A stretch of 64,000 nucleotides of DNA from Chionoecetes opilio (taxonomy: Eukaryota; Arthropoda; Malacostraca; Decapoda; Majidae). The DNA is taken from contig JACEEZ010025370.1 of assembly GCA_016584305.1 (NCBI GenBank), forward strand, positions 1-64,000, in the 5' to 3' direction. The notes beneath the pieces are model-generated. The model did not search any database. It was not told the DNA's origin and saw nothing but the letters and a program-made list of their open reading frames with translations. Of the stretch, positions 1 through 12,312 are shown piece by piece; the stretch's first letter is position 1; each line of letters begins with the position of its first letter. The translations under genes were made by a program, and so were the position numbers.

Positions 1-817
1 AACGTGAAAGGGGGTACAACGACTTACGGACGACCCAGTGTTTCTCCAAGTACGTCCACGCTCTTGGATTTTTGAGGCGGAGGTCCTGCATCATGGCCAC
101 GTAAACCGGGACAAAACCGGGCGTAGGAGCTTCGATTCATGGCGAAGAAGAAGGGTTTCCGAACTCCTCCAACGTCTTCAGGTAATTTCTAAAATTATAG
201 CCAATGAATTTTTTAAACATTTATTTGCGAAATTTCATTCCCGTATGTATAAAAATACGACCATGAGGGGACAGTCAGAGAAAAGTTACCATTTTCTTTT
301 TAATAAAGGACGGTAGTGCCTTTATGAGAACAGATACAGCCAGAAACATTTCATGACTTTGATGTGAAATTAAGGCCAAAATTATCCTTTATATTTTTTT
401 CCATTTTTTTCCACTTATCTCTAATTTCCATTATAGTTCAGTAATGCGAACAGATACAACCACGGAGTACAAAAATAACTTTTTTATGCCCCTCTTAATA
501 AGCTTCAATTTGAGTCCAAAACGAGGTCTCTACGACGTCTGGTTCTCATTCTGCAATTTGTAATTGCCAATTTTATTGCCAAATTCCCAAAAATTGCAAA
601 TTGCGCGAAAACTTACGCAACGAGTAAACCCAAAACTACGTTTTCGGATTCAGCGGCACAAAATGCTTAGGATAAGACCCTCAAAATACTTCCTTCACCT
701 AATGTGAAGCGAATCGCCCTAAGTGACCCTACTAACAGACAGATTGTGTTCTATTATACAAGTAGCTTTTGAGCCAGAAGCTATCAATATTAATAGACCT
801 AAGCGATAGACTTTCCA
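1..817. other. No recognisable gene; AT-rich unique-looking sequence
   Basis: I see no domain, exon or repeat I can name here. An open frame at 38-316 ends near a GT-like donor (gtaatt at 181) but its translation resembles nothing I know and does not match the missing 5' part of the formin found downstream. Two short related segments sharing gaacagatac lie near 330 and 448. Confidence 0.5.
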
Positions 818-935
818 ACTAAGCGGAGGTGCTTTTGGCATTTCAACTCAGCTCTTTGTGCAGAGCGCATAACTGAGGTCATTTCATTGTCTTTAGCATG
901 AAGGTATACATTCCACACACTTTCTTTACAGGACT
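818..935 (+). mobile_element. Small jockey-LINE fragment
   Basis: About 115 bases here repeat, with few changes, the segment at 2822-2933 of the larger jockey LINE downstream (starts taagcggaggtgctt, ends at attccacaca). It is a detached piece from between the endonuclease and reverse transcriptase domains. It is too short to code for anything. Confidence 0.75.
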
Positions 936-1234
936 ACGAGAACACCCTCCTCTTCTTTTTACCTGCCACCCTTTTTTCAGTTATTATGATGTCTAAGCTT
1001 CAAGAAAAGTATTATTAGTCAAGCGATTTCTCGTTGCTAGTACCCGTAAATCGATATTAAAGATGGCGGCTGGCGGACGGGGGTAAAACAATACAATGCC
1101 ATTTTTCAACCAGCAAGGCTAAAAACAAGAGCTACGTATGGATACCAGCTGTTTGTGGGGTGACAAACTGATTGGAATTGTTATTTTGGGGCTTCAAGAT
1201 CATTTAAGTTATTGGTAAACACCAATAGGCGCTG

Positions 1235-4200
1235 CAACTACAAAGCTTAAATCGCGGTCTTAGATCTAACTTCCAATCTGTGGATTGGAAGACCTTTGAA
1301 TTAGACCTTTCATCCTCTAGAACTCATCTTTTTTTCCTCACTGAAACCAAGGTCTCTGTGAACACTAACAGCAGTCCATTTTCTATTTCCTCTTACTCTC
1401 TCTATTGTCATATTCAATCCAAACCTAGCTGATGCGTATATGTACGCAACATCAATTCGAGAGAACTGGAACCCAAAATGCCAGGGGTCGCTGGCAGTTT
1501 TAACTCACTTTTTTGATAATAAGTTGGTCTACTGGAAAACAAAATATGGGCTTATTCCACTGCACTTAAAACCCCAAAAGTATAATTTTAAGAAGGGTTT
1601 TTCTGCTATATGTATGCCTGATCTGTAAAAACATTGTATAAAACCCAAAAATAACCAAGGAGGTTATAGTTGAGGAGGCGAGGTAAAATGCTACTCTATG
1701 ATTTTATATAGTCAATAACGAATGTTTAGAAGTTAATCTATACCTAGGCCAATCTTTATTTTCTTTATTATTGCCAATCAGATAGAAAGCCTGGAAGTGC
1801 AATGAGTCGACGCGTGAAGTCGTAAATGTTTTGATTCAATCTCTCCGCCACAATCTCCCCGCCCCCACTCCCCGCCGCGGCGTGTCGCCTCCCCCAATTT
1901 ATAACCTACATTGTGCAGCAACAAGCCGATTTCGGCATTCTTTATTCTTCGTTTTTCCAAGGCATTGCTCATTGTATTTTGACAAGCGTTTGCCAGACGC
2001 AGCAGTACTGTCTTAGAAAACAGTGTGAACATCGCCCAAATTTTACATGCCACAATATACGAGTACATGTAAAAAATATATTAAGCTTTGCTACTCGAGG
2101 CGAGTAATTTGCATTAAATTGCTATTATAGAACGATCCATCGTAATGCATGTCATCCATATAATTAGTAGAACAACAGAAGAACTATATTTTTTGGTGTT
2201 CAGATGCGGTGCATCAATGTTTATCGCGAAATTAATTTATGAAAAATATTAGTCGCGGAGCCAAAACACAGTAGACCAACCTTTGAGTTAAAACTGCCAG
2301 CGACCACTGGCATTTCTCGAGTTTCAGATCATTGGAATTGGTCTCGTGTCCACAGTCTTGCATCTTCAGAATTGTCTACCATCCGGCTTTGACTTCAATG
2401 TCACTCTCTTAATAAATGTATCTGTGATGTACATCTCTCATGCACCTAACTCTTCAGACTATGTAAAATTCTTCGACTTTTTAACATCCAAAGTGGAGCA
2501 CATCTCATCTCCTTTTCCTTTTGCAGAAATTTCCATTCGTGGGGATTTCAATGTGCACCACCAGCATTGGCTATCATCTTCTTTCACTGACTAACCTCAT
2601 GAACAAGCCTACAGCTTTTCTATCCTCCAAGACCTAGAGCAGCTGATACAGCACCCTACCCGTATTCTTGACCGCTTTGGAGACACGCCCAACATTCTTG
2701 ATATTTTCCTAACTTCTAACTCTTCTGCTTACTCTGTGAAACTGTTTCTCCGTTGGGCTCCTCCGATCACAATCTTATTTCTGTTACCTATCCTATCGCT
2801 CCGATACTGCCTTGGGATCCACCTAAGCGGAGGTGCTTCTGGTATTTCAACTCAGCTCTTTGTGCAGAACGCATAACTGAGGTCATTTCATTGTCTTTAG
2901 CATGGAGGTATACATTCCACACAATTTCTTTAATCCTAAATCCCGCAAGCCTTGGTTTAACTCTGCTTGTTCTCATGCTGTCCAAGATAGAGATGCGGCT
3001 CACAGACGATACCGTAACTATCCATCTCCTGAAACTCACGCCCTTCATATGTTTACCTGTAATCATGCCAAATATTTTCTTCAACTTACCAAAAACTAGT
3101 TCATCAATAGAAAATGTCAAAATCTTCTCCAAAACTCCTCTCGTGACTTCTGGCATCTACCTAAAAACATCTCTAACAATTTTTCTTCTTCATCTTTCCC
3201 TCCTATGCTTCTCCCGGATGGCTCCAGAGCTGTCTCATTTATTTATAAAGCTGAATTCTTTGCTCAAACCTTTGCTAATAATTCCCCTCTTGTTGATGAA
3301 GGCCTGTTCCTCCTCCTCCACCCTCTGAATATATTATTCCTGTTATCAAGATCCTTTGTTATGATCGTTTCTTTGCTTTTTCTGGCCTTGATCCTCGGAA
3401 GACTTACAGTCCTGACGGAATCACTCTTATTGTTCTAATAAAATGTACTTATGTGCTTGCACCCTGCCTGGTCAAACTTTTCCGTCTTTGTCTACCTACT
3501 TCTACCTTTCCTTTTTTCTGGAAGTTTGCTCATATTCAACCTATTCCTAAGAAGGTTTTGACCGTTCTGATCCTTCAAACTACCGTCCTAAAACTTTGAC
3601 TTTCTGTCTTTCTAAAGCTTTTTAATCTATACTTAATATGAAGATTCTTAAGCATGTATCTGCTTACAATCGTCTATCTGATCGTCAGTACGGTTTCCGT
3701 AAAAGGCGATCTACTGGTGATACTCTAGCTTTCCTAACGTAATCTTGGTCATCCTCCTTTAGCAGTTTCGGTGTAGTTTTTGCTGTTGCCCTTGACATAT
3801 CAAAAGCTTTTGATAGAGTCTGGCATAAATCTTTAATTTCAAAACTACCCTCATTCGATTAATATTCTTCTCTCTGCACCTTAAACTTTTTGTTCAAACC
3901 GTTCTATTGCGGTAGAGGGAATAGTGGTGTTCCTCAGGGTTCTGTCCTATCACTTTCCATGGCGATAGGATCACCCATGGCCCATCATGTCTTTCTATTC
4001 ATTAATGATCTTTCAAGTCTAACTCAATGCCCTATCCACTCCTACGCTGATGATTCTACCCTGCATTTTTTAACATCGCTGATTAGATGTCCAACTCAAC
4101 AAGAACTACGTGATTCACGGAAAAATGCCACAGAGGGCCTAAATTCTGATCTTTCTATAATTTCTGATTTCGGCAAAGCAAACTTCGCTTGGTTCAATTC

Positions 4201-4760
4201 CTCCAAAACACAATTTATTCACCTATCTACTCGACATAAACGTCCAAACAACTATCCCCTCTTCTTCAATGACACTCAATTGTCTCCCTCTTCTACAATG
4301 ATATAATTTTTTTACTATCTTTAAAAAAAATCTGAACTAGAAATCTCACATCTCATCTCTTGCTAAAACAGCTTCTAAGAAGTTAGGTGTACTGTGGTGT
4401 CTGCGGCCATTTTTTCTCCCTCCCAGTTGCTTGTTCTGTACAGGGGCCGTATCTGCCTATGTATGGAGTATACCTCTCATGTTTGGGGGGGATCCATGCA
4501 CTCATACAGCTCTCCAAAACAGGATAGAGTAAAAAACTTTTCGTCTCATCAACTCCCCTCTTCTGACTGACTGTCTTCAATCTTTAAATCACCGCCGTAG
4601 TGTTGCTTCTCTTGCTATCTTCTACCGTTATTTTCATGCTCACTGCTCTTCTGAACCTGCTAACTACATGCTTCCTCCCCTCCCGTGGGCTCGCTGCACA
4701 AGACTTGCTTGCTACTCATTCTCTTCCCTATAATGTTCATCATCCTAATGGAAGAGTTAA
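1235..4760 (+). pseudogene. Decayed jockey-clade LINE (endonuclease + reverse transcriptase), interrupted
   Basis: A non-LTR retrotransposon in plus orientation, broken by frameshifts and stops. Readable pieces in order: endonuclease start near 1290-1430 (LFFLTETKV), endonuclease middle at 2346-2594 (GDFNVHHQHWL), endonuclease end near 2753 ([10 protein letters not shown]), the linker at 2820-3330 (FAQTFANNSPLVDEG), RT motifs at 3540-4300 including QYGFRK, GVPQGSVLS and the catalytic SYADDST near 4045, and C-terminal pieces to about 4740. The three RT-family copies in this window (here, 8.5-10.3 kb and 16.7-18.5 kb) belong to one family. A separate inverted-repeat insertion at about 1457-2320 splits the endonuclease. 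Nothing here can be active. Confidence 0.85.
1457..2320. mobile_element. MITE-like insertion with inverted ends inside the LINE endonuclease
   Basis: The left end (gtcgctggcagttttaactca at 1487-1507) recurs as its reverse complement at 2287-2307, and the flanking bases (ttggtctactg) also match in inverted orientation, giving ends of roughly 60 bases. Jockey endonuclease sequence stops just before and resumes just after. There is no coding capacity of its own; an open frame at 1778-2068 has no similarity I recognise. The superfamily is undetermined because target duplications are not clear. Confidence 0.65.
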
Positions 4761-4769
4761 ACAGTAACC

Positions 4770-5175
4770 TTCCCCACCAACAACACCCATCCCCGTTCCC
4801 CAACCCACATCCCCACCACCAACACCCATCCCCGTTCCCCAACCTATATCCCCACCACCAACACCCATCCCCGTTCCCCAACCTATATCCCCACCACCAA
4901 CACCCATCCCCGTTCCCCAACCTATATCCCCACCACCAACACCCATCCCCGTTTCCGCACACACATCCCAACCACCAACACCCATCATCGTTTCCCCGCT
5001 ACCAACACCCACCCCCTTCCCCACCACCAACACCCATCCCCGCTCCCCCACCCACCTCCTCATCACCAATCCCCAACACCCATGCCCGTTTCCGCACCAC
5101 TTCCCCACCACCAACACCCATCCCCGTTTCCGTACCCACATCCCCACCACTAACACGCACCTTCTGCATCATTAA
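4770..5175. repeat. Minisatellite, ~39 bp unit (CCACCAACACCCATCCCCGTT...)
   Basis: Imperfect tandem copies of a C-rich unit containing caccaacacccatccccgtt. Several units at 4780-4960 are nearly identical and the rest drift. Long open frames across it (for example 4685-5608 plus and 4660-5223 minus) are produced by the repeat and are not genes. It lies where the jockey 3' end should continue. Confidence 0.9.
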
Positions 5176-6239
5176 CACCCAACCCCGTTTCCCCAACTTC
5201 ATCCCATACCGATGGCTCCCCATTCCAATCTGCCCTCGTCCGACGCATCAACCTTTTCTACGCATTTCTCGTGGTGCTATTGGTCAGGAACGTGTGCAAA
5301 CTTTTCTGGAAAGACACAGCTTTCTTGGTGCACCCATAAAGGATGCAATTATATACCATATCACAAAAAAAATCTATCAGAAAAACCCAAAATTCTCCAA
5401 CTACTATGTTTATTGTCTGTGTTCACATGCAGTTCTGGCTAGCCGAGGGAACGGGGAGATGCCTTCAGTTACGTCATTGAGTCATGGTTCATTGTCTGCT
5501 AGTTGTCAGGAGCATTTTGGAAGCTTGGGAAATTTGCAGATTTTGATTGCAGATTACACTGGGGAACAAATTTTTGTTGAGTTAGGTCTGACACTTGTTA
5601 TTAAGTAATTTTTGGGTGCTGAATCCAAAACTGATCTTAGTTTTTCTCTATCACGTCAAGTTTTTGAACTGTAGGATTTTCGTTTTCTTAAAAAATATGA
5701 AAAATACTGTACATAACAGTAACAGTGCTTATTTTATAAAAAGTTGCAAATGTTAACATACAATGAAAAATGAAAAAAATAGGCATGAATAGAATGTTTA
5801 TTTAACATTATCATGTTTTTTAGAAAGGATAAGGCAATAATTGTGTGCGGTTAAGGTAAAAATTTACGTTGTAGCTTTGTCTGGAGTGTTCAACTTGGGG
5901 ACTATCGCGTTTGTTTGCTCCAACAATAGTCAGCCATCATTTTGCACATCCATCTACCCTGGTAACGTTCTTTCATAACCTTCAAATCTGGTGAAATCGT
6001 TCACCTTCCCTCGTCGCTAGCAGCACCAAGATTTCCGGAAAGTTGGCAAGATGGCTATGCAAAAAATGTATTTTAATACTCATGTTGCAAACCAAGCGCT
6101 TTGTAGCTCTCCAATAGTTTCTGAACAATTTCTGTGTAAATTACTTGCACGTGTATTTCCAAGAAAGTTTTGACGACGTCCTTTGAATGATAGCCAAGAT
6201 TCTTTTCAAGGTCTGAAAATAGTACCTTTGAAATGTTCA

Positions 6240-7537
6240 TCTTGATGAGCTGTCGAATTGTGGACCATCAAACACACCGGCCTTGATTTTTTCAATTGAC
6301 AGTCCAGGAAATGCCAAGATGATGTACTTCAAACAGTCGCCATCAGTTGACAATGCTTTTACAAATTGTTTCATGAGACCTAGTTTTATGTGCAGAGGTG
6401 GGAATATTATTTCTCCTGTAACAAGTGGTCATGTACAATGTTAGGATTCCCAGGTTTAAGATCAGATCTCAGAGGCCAATTCGTCTGAACCAATGCTTCT
6501 CTCGAGCTCTGCTATCCCACATACGGGAGAAAGCAGGGATATTTTGTGTATCCACGTTGTTGACCAAGAAGGAAGGAACCATTTTAAGGTCAACACAGAT
6601 GACCCAATTGTGTTTGTCATATTGCAATAACTCAATGACTCTCTTACATCTCCATATTCTTCACGAAGACAGACCGAATGCCCAATAGGGACTGCGCCAA
6701 ACAATTCCCCATTGTGTAGAAGGACACACTTAAAGGGCCCCGTTTTGAGCTATCAATAAACAATCCCCATTCATTTGGATTGTAGATTGAAAGCCCAATT
6801 CCTTCAGAAAACCCAGGAATTTTTATGGCAAAACAAAAACCGCTGGCACTTCGAAAGTACTGCAGAAATGTACTTTCTCTGGTTCGAAAGTATGATACCT
6901 TCACTCCTTGTTCAAGTATGTTTTTCTCGTTCAGTCTTGATGCTAGTATTTCTGAAGCTTTTTTGGATAGGCCCAAAACACGTGCTAAATCATTAAACTC
7001 GTGCTGATCAAATCCCCTACGAACTGAATCCTCGTGAATGTCCAAAATCTGCATCATTGCTGTCACTGCGTTCTTCAACATCACTCAGATCTTCTAAAAG
7101 GGAGGTAGTTGTTCGAAAACTGGCACTGGAATTTCAGCTGAATGAGGGATTGGTCTTATAGCTGACGGTAGATTAGGGGTATTCTATTTTACTTTTATTT
7201 TTCTTGTAAATCCTGATGTTTCACTAAAAAAAAAGTAACAGTTGTGGAAAAGATCTTTTTTCTCTCGCCAAAACCATGGGGATACCCAAAAAACCAACTT
7301 TTCACGTGTTCCTTTGGTCCACATCCGTAATCTCTCGACACACTGCTTGCACACTTTGTGAGGGGCCCATAGCTTGTCTTTATCACCGAGTTTCACTTTA
7401 AAATATGCGAAATATGCTTGTTTGACAAATACGCGGGTGCTTGCCCTCTGACTTGGAATGGTGAAAACTACCACATATATAGCAGAAGGAGTCAGGGTTG
7501 TTTAGGCATTTACGACGAGACGTAGCAGGAGCAGACA
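6240..7537 (-). pseudogene. Main ORF of CACTA-like element, copy 1 (frameshifted)
   Basis: Read on the minus strand from an ATG near 7537. The N-terminus has paired cysteines of a zinc-binding type (CYICG, then CKQCVERLRMW), followed by a 146-residue block at 7084-6644 (FDQHEFNDLARVLGLSKKA, YFRTREST) and shorter pieces to about 6240 (IKAGVFDG). Several frameshifts and stops break it. The same protein is less damaged in copy 2 (43286-44980). It is probably the transposase (inference). The start is preceded by a splice-acceptor-like ttgtttcag-type tract in both copies. Confidence 0.65.
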
Positions 7538-7723
7538 TGATCTGAAACAAAAGAAATATATACCTATGTAAATAAAACACTAAGCTGGAATAGTTACAAG
7601 CTTTGAAGAAAAAAAAACAGCATAAAACGAAATAGAAATTACAATGGTATGTTGTTACAAGGTTAAGAGAAAAAACCATAACAAATCCTCCTAATTCCTA
7701 CTATCCTGCTTTCTGTTTGCAGA

Positions 7724-7920
7724 TTATTGATAGTACTGACCCATTGGGAGCTGCCCCCAAAACCTCTCACCGCACTGTCTCAATTGTAACTGCACAAACA
7801 AGTTGCCACATAGCTCTCGATGAGTCTAATCGTAATCAGCTGGCAAGTTTTACTACAGCTCACAAGTGGAATTTTGCTTATCTGGAAAGTAAGCTGTGGA
7901 GAAAAAACTTGACGTGCTAG
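7724..7920 (+). CDS. Small conserved divergent ORF in CACTA-like element (copy 1)
   Basis: About 65 codons ending LESKLWRKNLTC and a stop at 7918-7920, preceded by a good acceptor (ctttctgtttgcag to 7723). It points away from the main ORF. The copy at 42905-43100 on the minus strand keeps nearly the same protein, with DSTD-LLGA versus DSTDPLGA the main difference. The function is unknown. An ATG with GTATGT directly after it at about 7644 could be a tiny first exon (inference). Confidence 0.5.
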
Positions 7921-8513
7921 AAAAAAACTGACTACAGATTTGGAATCAGCATGCCAATTTTAGTCTAAATAAGCTCAAAAATCTAACTCAACAATTTTTT
8001 TTTCTTCAAATTGTTCCCCAGTGTTATTTATAAACAGTTGACTGGATGCAAAAATGGACAACATATTGTTGCTATACTCGATAATGGCTATATTATGACT
8101 GCTTTAAATCAGGAATGATGAAATGGTCTGGACGATTACTTTAAGGTAAGTAATCACTGTTTATTGTACCATCTTATTTGTTCTACCGCGTTGGGCTACG
8201 GGCTGACGCGGCCAATATTTATGTCTAGTACTGTATAACCCTCACGACAGATAATAAAGATTGTGCTTTTCCTCCTTCTCCTCCTCTTTTCCTTCTCCGT
8301 ATTTGCCTGCTTTATCTCCTTTATCTTTTCATTATCCATTTTTTTTATTTTTCCCCTTCCTCTTCCTCATAATTGTGTGGCTTTTCCACATTTTCATCCT
8401 CTTTCTTTATCTCCTCCTTACTCCTTCTTTGTTTTCTCTTCATCCTACAACAACAACAACAACTTCGACTTCTACTACCACTACCACAACAGCTACTGCC
8501 ACAAACTACAAAC

Positions 8514-8986
8514 TTTTGCTGATGCCCTTGACATTATCAAAAGCTTTTGACAGTCTGGCACAAATCTTTAATTTCTCAACTACACTCATTCGGTTTCTAT
8601 CACTCATACTGCACCTTCATCTTAAGTTTCCTTTCTAACCGTTTTATTGCAGTTACTGTAGACGGTTATTGTTCTCCTAAGTCTACCAATAGTGGTTTTC
8701 CTCAGGATTCTGTCTTATCACCCACTCTCTCCCTCTATTATTCATTAATGATCTTCTAAAATTAACTAAATGCCTATCCACTCCTACGCTGATGACTTTA
8801 CCCTGCATTTTTCAACGTCGTTCATTAGACGTCCAACTCAATAGGAACTAAGTGACTCACGTAGAAATGCCACAGAGCGCCTAACTTCTGATCTTTCCAT
8901 AATTTCTGACTGGCGCAAAGCAAATCTTGTTTTGTTCAATGCCTCAAAAACCCAATTTCTTCACCTATTTACTCGACATAATGTAA
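8514..8986 (+). pseudogene. Jockey-LINE RT fragment
   Basis: Plus-strand RT palm region of the same jockey family: ALDIIKSFDSLAQIF-type text, then SYADDFTLHFSTSF near 8790, then frames matching the thumb. It starts abruptly after a (CAA)n/(CTA)n stretch and stops at 8986 (ctcgacataa). The 3' end of a jockey copy resumes at about 9815. Stops and frameshifts are present. Confidence 0.85.
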
Positions 8987-8989
8987 CGG

Positions 8990-9814
8990 TAGATCATGGG
9001 ATGTGTTGTAAGGCATATTCCCGTGTTCTGGAAGAGTATGTGGTATAGGGATGTCAATATCCAATCACGGTTGTCACAACTCGTGACGTCACATATAGGG
9101 GTGGAGCTAACCTGATCGCAGGGTTAAAATTTGTTTTGTTCACATATATGCATTTTAACTATACAATTTATGCCCTTTATATTGCTATATTATTTTTTAT
9201 AATATGCTTCTATGCTATGTTCTATGCTATATTATGACTTCAGTTTCGCAAAATGAAACTGATAAGGCGAAGGGAAGGGACCCTCATAACTTCCCTTACA
9301 CCTTTCAAATACCTCCCTTCACCCATTCAATACCTCCCCTCTCACCCCTCATAACCTCATGCTTTGTTTCACCCCTTCAATACCTCCCCTATCACCCACC
9401 CCCTTAAACTTTCTTTCACCCCTCATAACCACATACTTTGTTTCACCCCTCAATACCTTTCCTCTCACCCCCTTAAGCTTTCTTTCACCCCTCATAACCT
9501 CATACTTTGTTTCACCCCTTCAATACCTCCCCTCTCACCCCCTTAAACTTTCTCTCACCCCTCATAACCTCATACTTTGTTTCAATCCTTCAATATACCT
9601 CCCTCTCACCCCCTTAAACTTTTTTAAAGGGGTTACCCTAGTTCACCAGGTAGGTACCCAGTTCAGGTAATTATTACGCAATTTCAGTTTATCCCTACTA
9701 GACATAATTTATTGAAATTTAGGGAAATTTTCCTTAACTTAGGAATTACTCCCTTCATTGTAGGGAAGTATCCCTGATTCTAGGGATATTGCTCTAACTT
9801 CTAGGGAGTTTCAT
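8990..9814. repeat. Insert with ~72-bp minisatellite (CCTCATAACCTCATACTTTG...)
   Basis: Sequence between the two jockey fragments. Four to five imperfect copies of a unit containing ctcataacctcatactttgtttcaccc lie at about 9285-9625. The flanks (8990-9280, 9630-9814) hold no recognisable gene; tagggatgtcaatatcc at 9047 resembles a hAT-type terminus, without a matching partner found. Confidence 0.7.
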
Positions 9815-10291
9815 AAAGCTTTTCGTTTCATTAACTCTCCTCCTTTGACTGACTGTCTTCAATCTTTAAATCACTGCCGCAACGTTGCTTTTCTTGCTAT
9901 CTTTTACCGTTAATTTCATCCTAACTTCTCTTCTGAACTTATTAACTGCATGCCTCCCCAAATTACGGAGCCTTGCTGCCCAAGACTTTCTACTCATTCT
10001 TATTCTGTCTATCTTCCTATTGCAAAAGTTAATCAGTATCTTTAATCTTTCATCCCCTTCGCTGGTAAACTCTGGAACTCTCTACCTGTTTCTATTTTCC
10101 CATCTTCCTACAACTTAAATTTCTTCAAGAGAGGAATGACAAGACACCTCCCGAACTAAATTGGCCCACCCCCCTTTCTAAATTATCTTACTGTCTTCTT
10201 TATAGGGACTGGGAACTAAGCGAGGTTTTGTTTGCTTTTTTTCTTTTCTTTTTCTTGACCAGTCCTTTGTGATGTAAAAAAAAAAAAATAC
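9815..10291 (+). mobile_element. 3' end of a jockey LINE with poly(A) tail
   Basis: C-terminal jockey coding remnants (SPPLTDCLQSLN..., KLWNSLPVS) followed by the short 3' UTR and agtcctttgtgatgt plus a run of 13 A. The minus-strand copy ends with the same tail (poly-T then acatcacaaaggact at 16680). The tail stops only about 34 bases before the splice acceptor of formin exon 1 of this window. Confidence 0.85.
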
Positions 10292-10324
10292 AACTACAAC
10301 TACCAGCACCTGTTCTCGTTGCAG

Positions 10325-10497
10325 GCCTGGATCTTCTTGGTATGTTGGAGTCCCTGAGGGTAGTGAGAAACGAGATGCTGGTGGTGCAGGTGGCTGCGTT
10401 TGACGACAGCTACGAGGAGGACTTTGAGAAGCAGTTCGGATCGGACGCCGCCGAACACCTCAGCCACTACGACGTCTTCAACGCACTCTTCGTAAAG
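10325..10497 (+). CDS. INF2: INF2-like formin, exon a (end of DID/FH3 region)
   Basis: Acceptor ctcgttgcag ends at 10324 and donor AAG|GTAAAC starts at 10498. The exon enters in phase 2 (two bases complete a codon) and leaves in phase 0. Residues LDLLGMLESLRVVRNE, QVAAFDDSYEEDFEKQFG and HYDVFNALFVK follow the order seen in INF2 and related formins, where this helical armadillo-type segment ends the diaphanous inhibitory domain. INF2 nucleates, severs and elongates actin filaments at ER and other membranes (family knowledge). No upstream exon is visible in 1-10324. I judge INF2/Form3 more likely than FHDC1 or Dia from the segment's wording, without an alignment. Confidence 0.8.
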
Positions 10498-10954
10498 GTA
10501 AACCAGATAGCACACCCTTTATTTGGCCTTGTTTTGATTAATATGAAAGCTATTTATCAGCGCCGAGATCACAATTTGAAGGCGGTATTTACATATATAT
10601 ATGACACGAAAGTTGAGGTTTGATTAACGTGTAGAAAGTGCAGTACGGTAAATGTAACATACCAGTCTGGAGCGGATTACGAGATATATTAAGTCAAAAG
10701 ACAGTGAGATCAGAAATGGTTGCGAAAAATACGAAATATCTAATTAAAATTTATTCCCTCACTTTTTCTTATCAATTAGATCCGTGACTTCACTTCAGCC
10801 TTTTTTAATTTTTTATTTTTTTCTATTTTTTATTATACTATTATCAACTTATTTGAATACTACTGAATATGTGATTTGTGGAGTTAATTTGCACAGTGAA
10901 CGCGTTAATCACTGTGACTGCCTCCTGTTCGAATATCTACATTATATATATATA

Positions 10955-11640
10955 CTAGCCGCAAAGCCGCCCTACGGGCGGACTTTTTGGCTAGCTCCTG
11001 CGGAGGGCTATTGGTGGGCCTTGGGCCCACCACCTGTGTTTGGTGGGTCTTCGGCCCACCAAACACAGACTCTCCAGATAGCCCCTTCTAACTTTCCTGA
11101 AATCATGGATGTAGAAATGTATGTATTAACGCCAACCCATTCACATCACCCCCAACCCATTCACTCACCCATTGCCCATCACCCCCCACCCATTCACTCA
11201 CCCATTACCCATCATCCCCCACCCATTCACTCACCCATTACCCATCACCACACACCCATTCACTCACCCATTACCCATCACCCCCCATCTATTCCCTCAC
11301 CCATCACCCATCACCCCCCACCCATTCACTCACCCATCACCCCACACCCATTACCCATCACCCCACCCATTCACTCACCCATTACCCATCACCCTACATC
11401 AAGGTTTCCTCAATTCTCGCAACCCACTATTTTTTCACAATTCTCGGTAATAGGCTGCTAAAAAAAAAAAAAAAAGTGATCGGATCATCTCATAAGTGGG
11501 CTTAAAACCTTCCCCTGGTCAACCTGGTTCCAAAACTGTGCCATATGATGGGATTCCGCCACGGGGGGCGGAACCTAGAGCGGACACACACACACACAGA
11601 CAAACACACACACACACACACTTTCGCTTATATTGTTATT
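10955..11640 (+). mobile_element. Interspersed repeat family A, copy 1, with 33-bp minisatellite
   Basis: Starts ctagccgcaaagccgcc just after (TA)n, carries a self-complementary cgccctacgggcgg, then tandem units built on cccattcactcacccattacccatcac (11148-11395), a poly(A) block at 11460, and ends at a (CA)n/(TA)n block. A second copy lies in opposite orientation at about 51631-52558. The class is uncertain; the fixed ends against (TA)n suggest a TA-targeting mobile element (inference). Confidence 0.7.
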
Positions 11641-11642
11641 AT

Positions 11643-11728
<86 letters not shown>
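11641..11728. repeat. (TA)n array
   Basis: About 88 bases of almost uninterrupted TA dinucleotides, joining repeat family A to a LINE 3' end. Confidence 0.98.
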
Positions 11729-12172
<444 letters not shown>

Positions 12173-12312
12173 TTTTTGGGCCAAAATATCACAACACGGC
12201 GGAACGCGCTGTGATTGGTTGTGACGTAGTAAGCGCAGACTCAGATCTCGCTTGATCAGCTGATCGGCTTGTTTTGGCTCAGCAGACCGCAGTACCTATC
12301 TATGCATTCAAC

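Larger units (their letters stand above)
5557..8023 (-). mobile_element. CACTA-like DNA transposon, copy 1 (2467 bp)
   Basis: Starts CACTGGGGAACAA and ends with its reverse complement, flanked by TTA on both sides (5554-5556, 8024-8026). CACTR ends with 3-bp target duplications fit the CACTA/CMC superfamily (established knowledge). The inverted copy at 42801-45264 is almost the same length and content. It contains a main ORF on the minus strand and a small plus-strand ORF that diverge from a shared region near 7560-7720. Superfamily assignment rests on the ends; I cannot place the protein by motif. Confidence 0.8.
5290..8144 (+). mobile_element. Truncated TTAA-type element (copy C), split by a CACTA-like transposon
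   Basis: Bases 5290-5556 and 8024-8144 match the 3' half of the two fuller TTAA elements at 52783-54059 and 59468-60905, including the terminus ggtctggacgattact followed by TTAA at 8141-8144. The left end is missing. Removing the insert at 5557-8023 with one TTA target copy restores the order seen in the other copies. Confidence 0.8.

Noticed and set aside
38..316. Possible 5' exon of the formin
   Set aside because: The translation shows none of the expected DID residues; only a weak donor-like site at its end.
4685..5608. 307-codon open frame
   Set aside because: Most of it is the 39-bp C-rich minisatellite read in one frame; no domain and no codon pattern of a gene.
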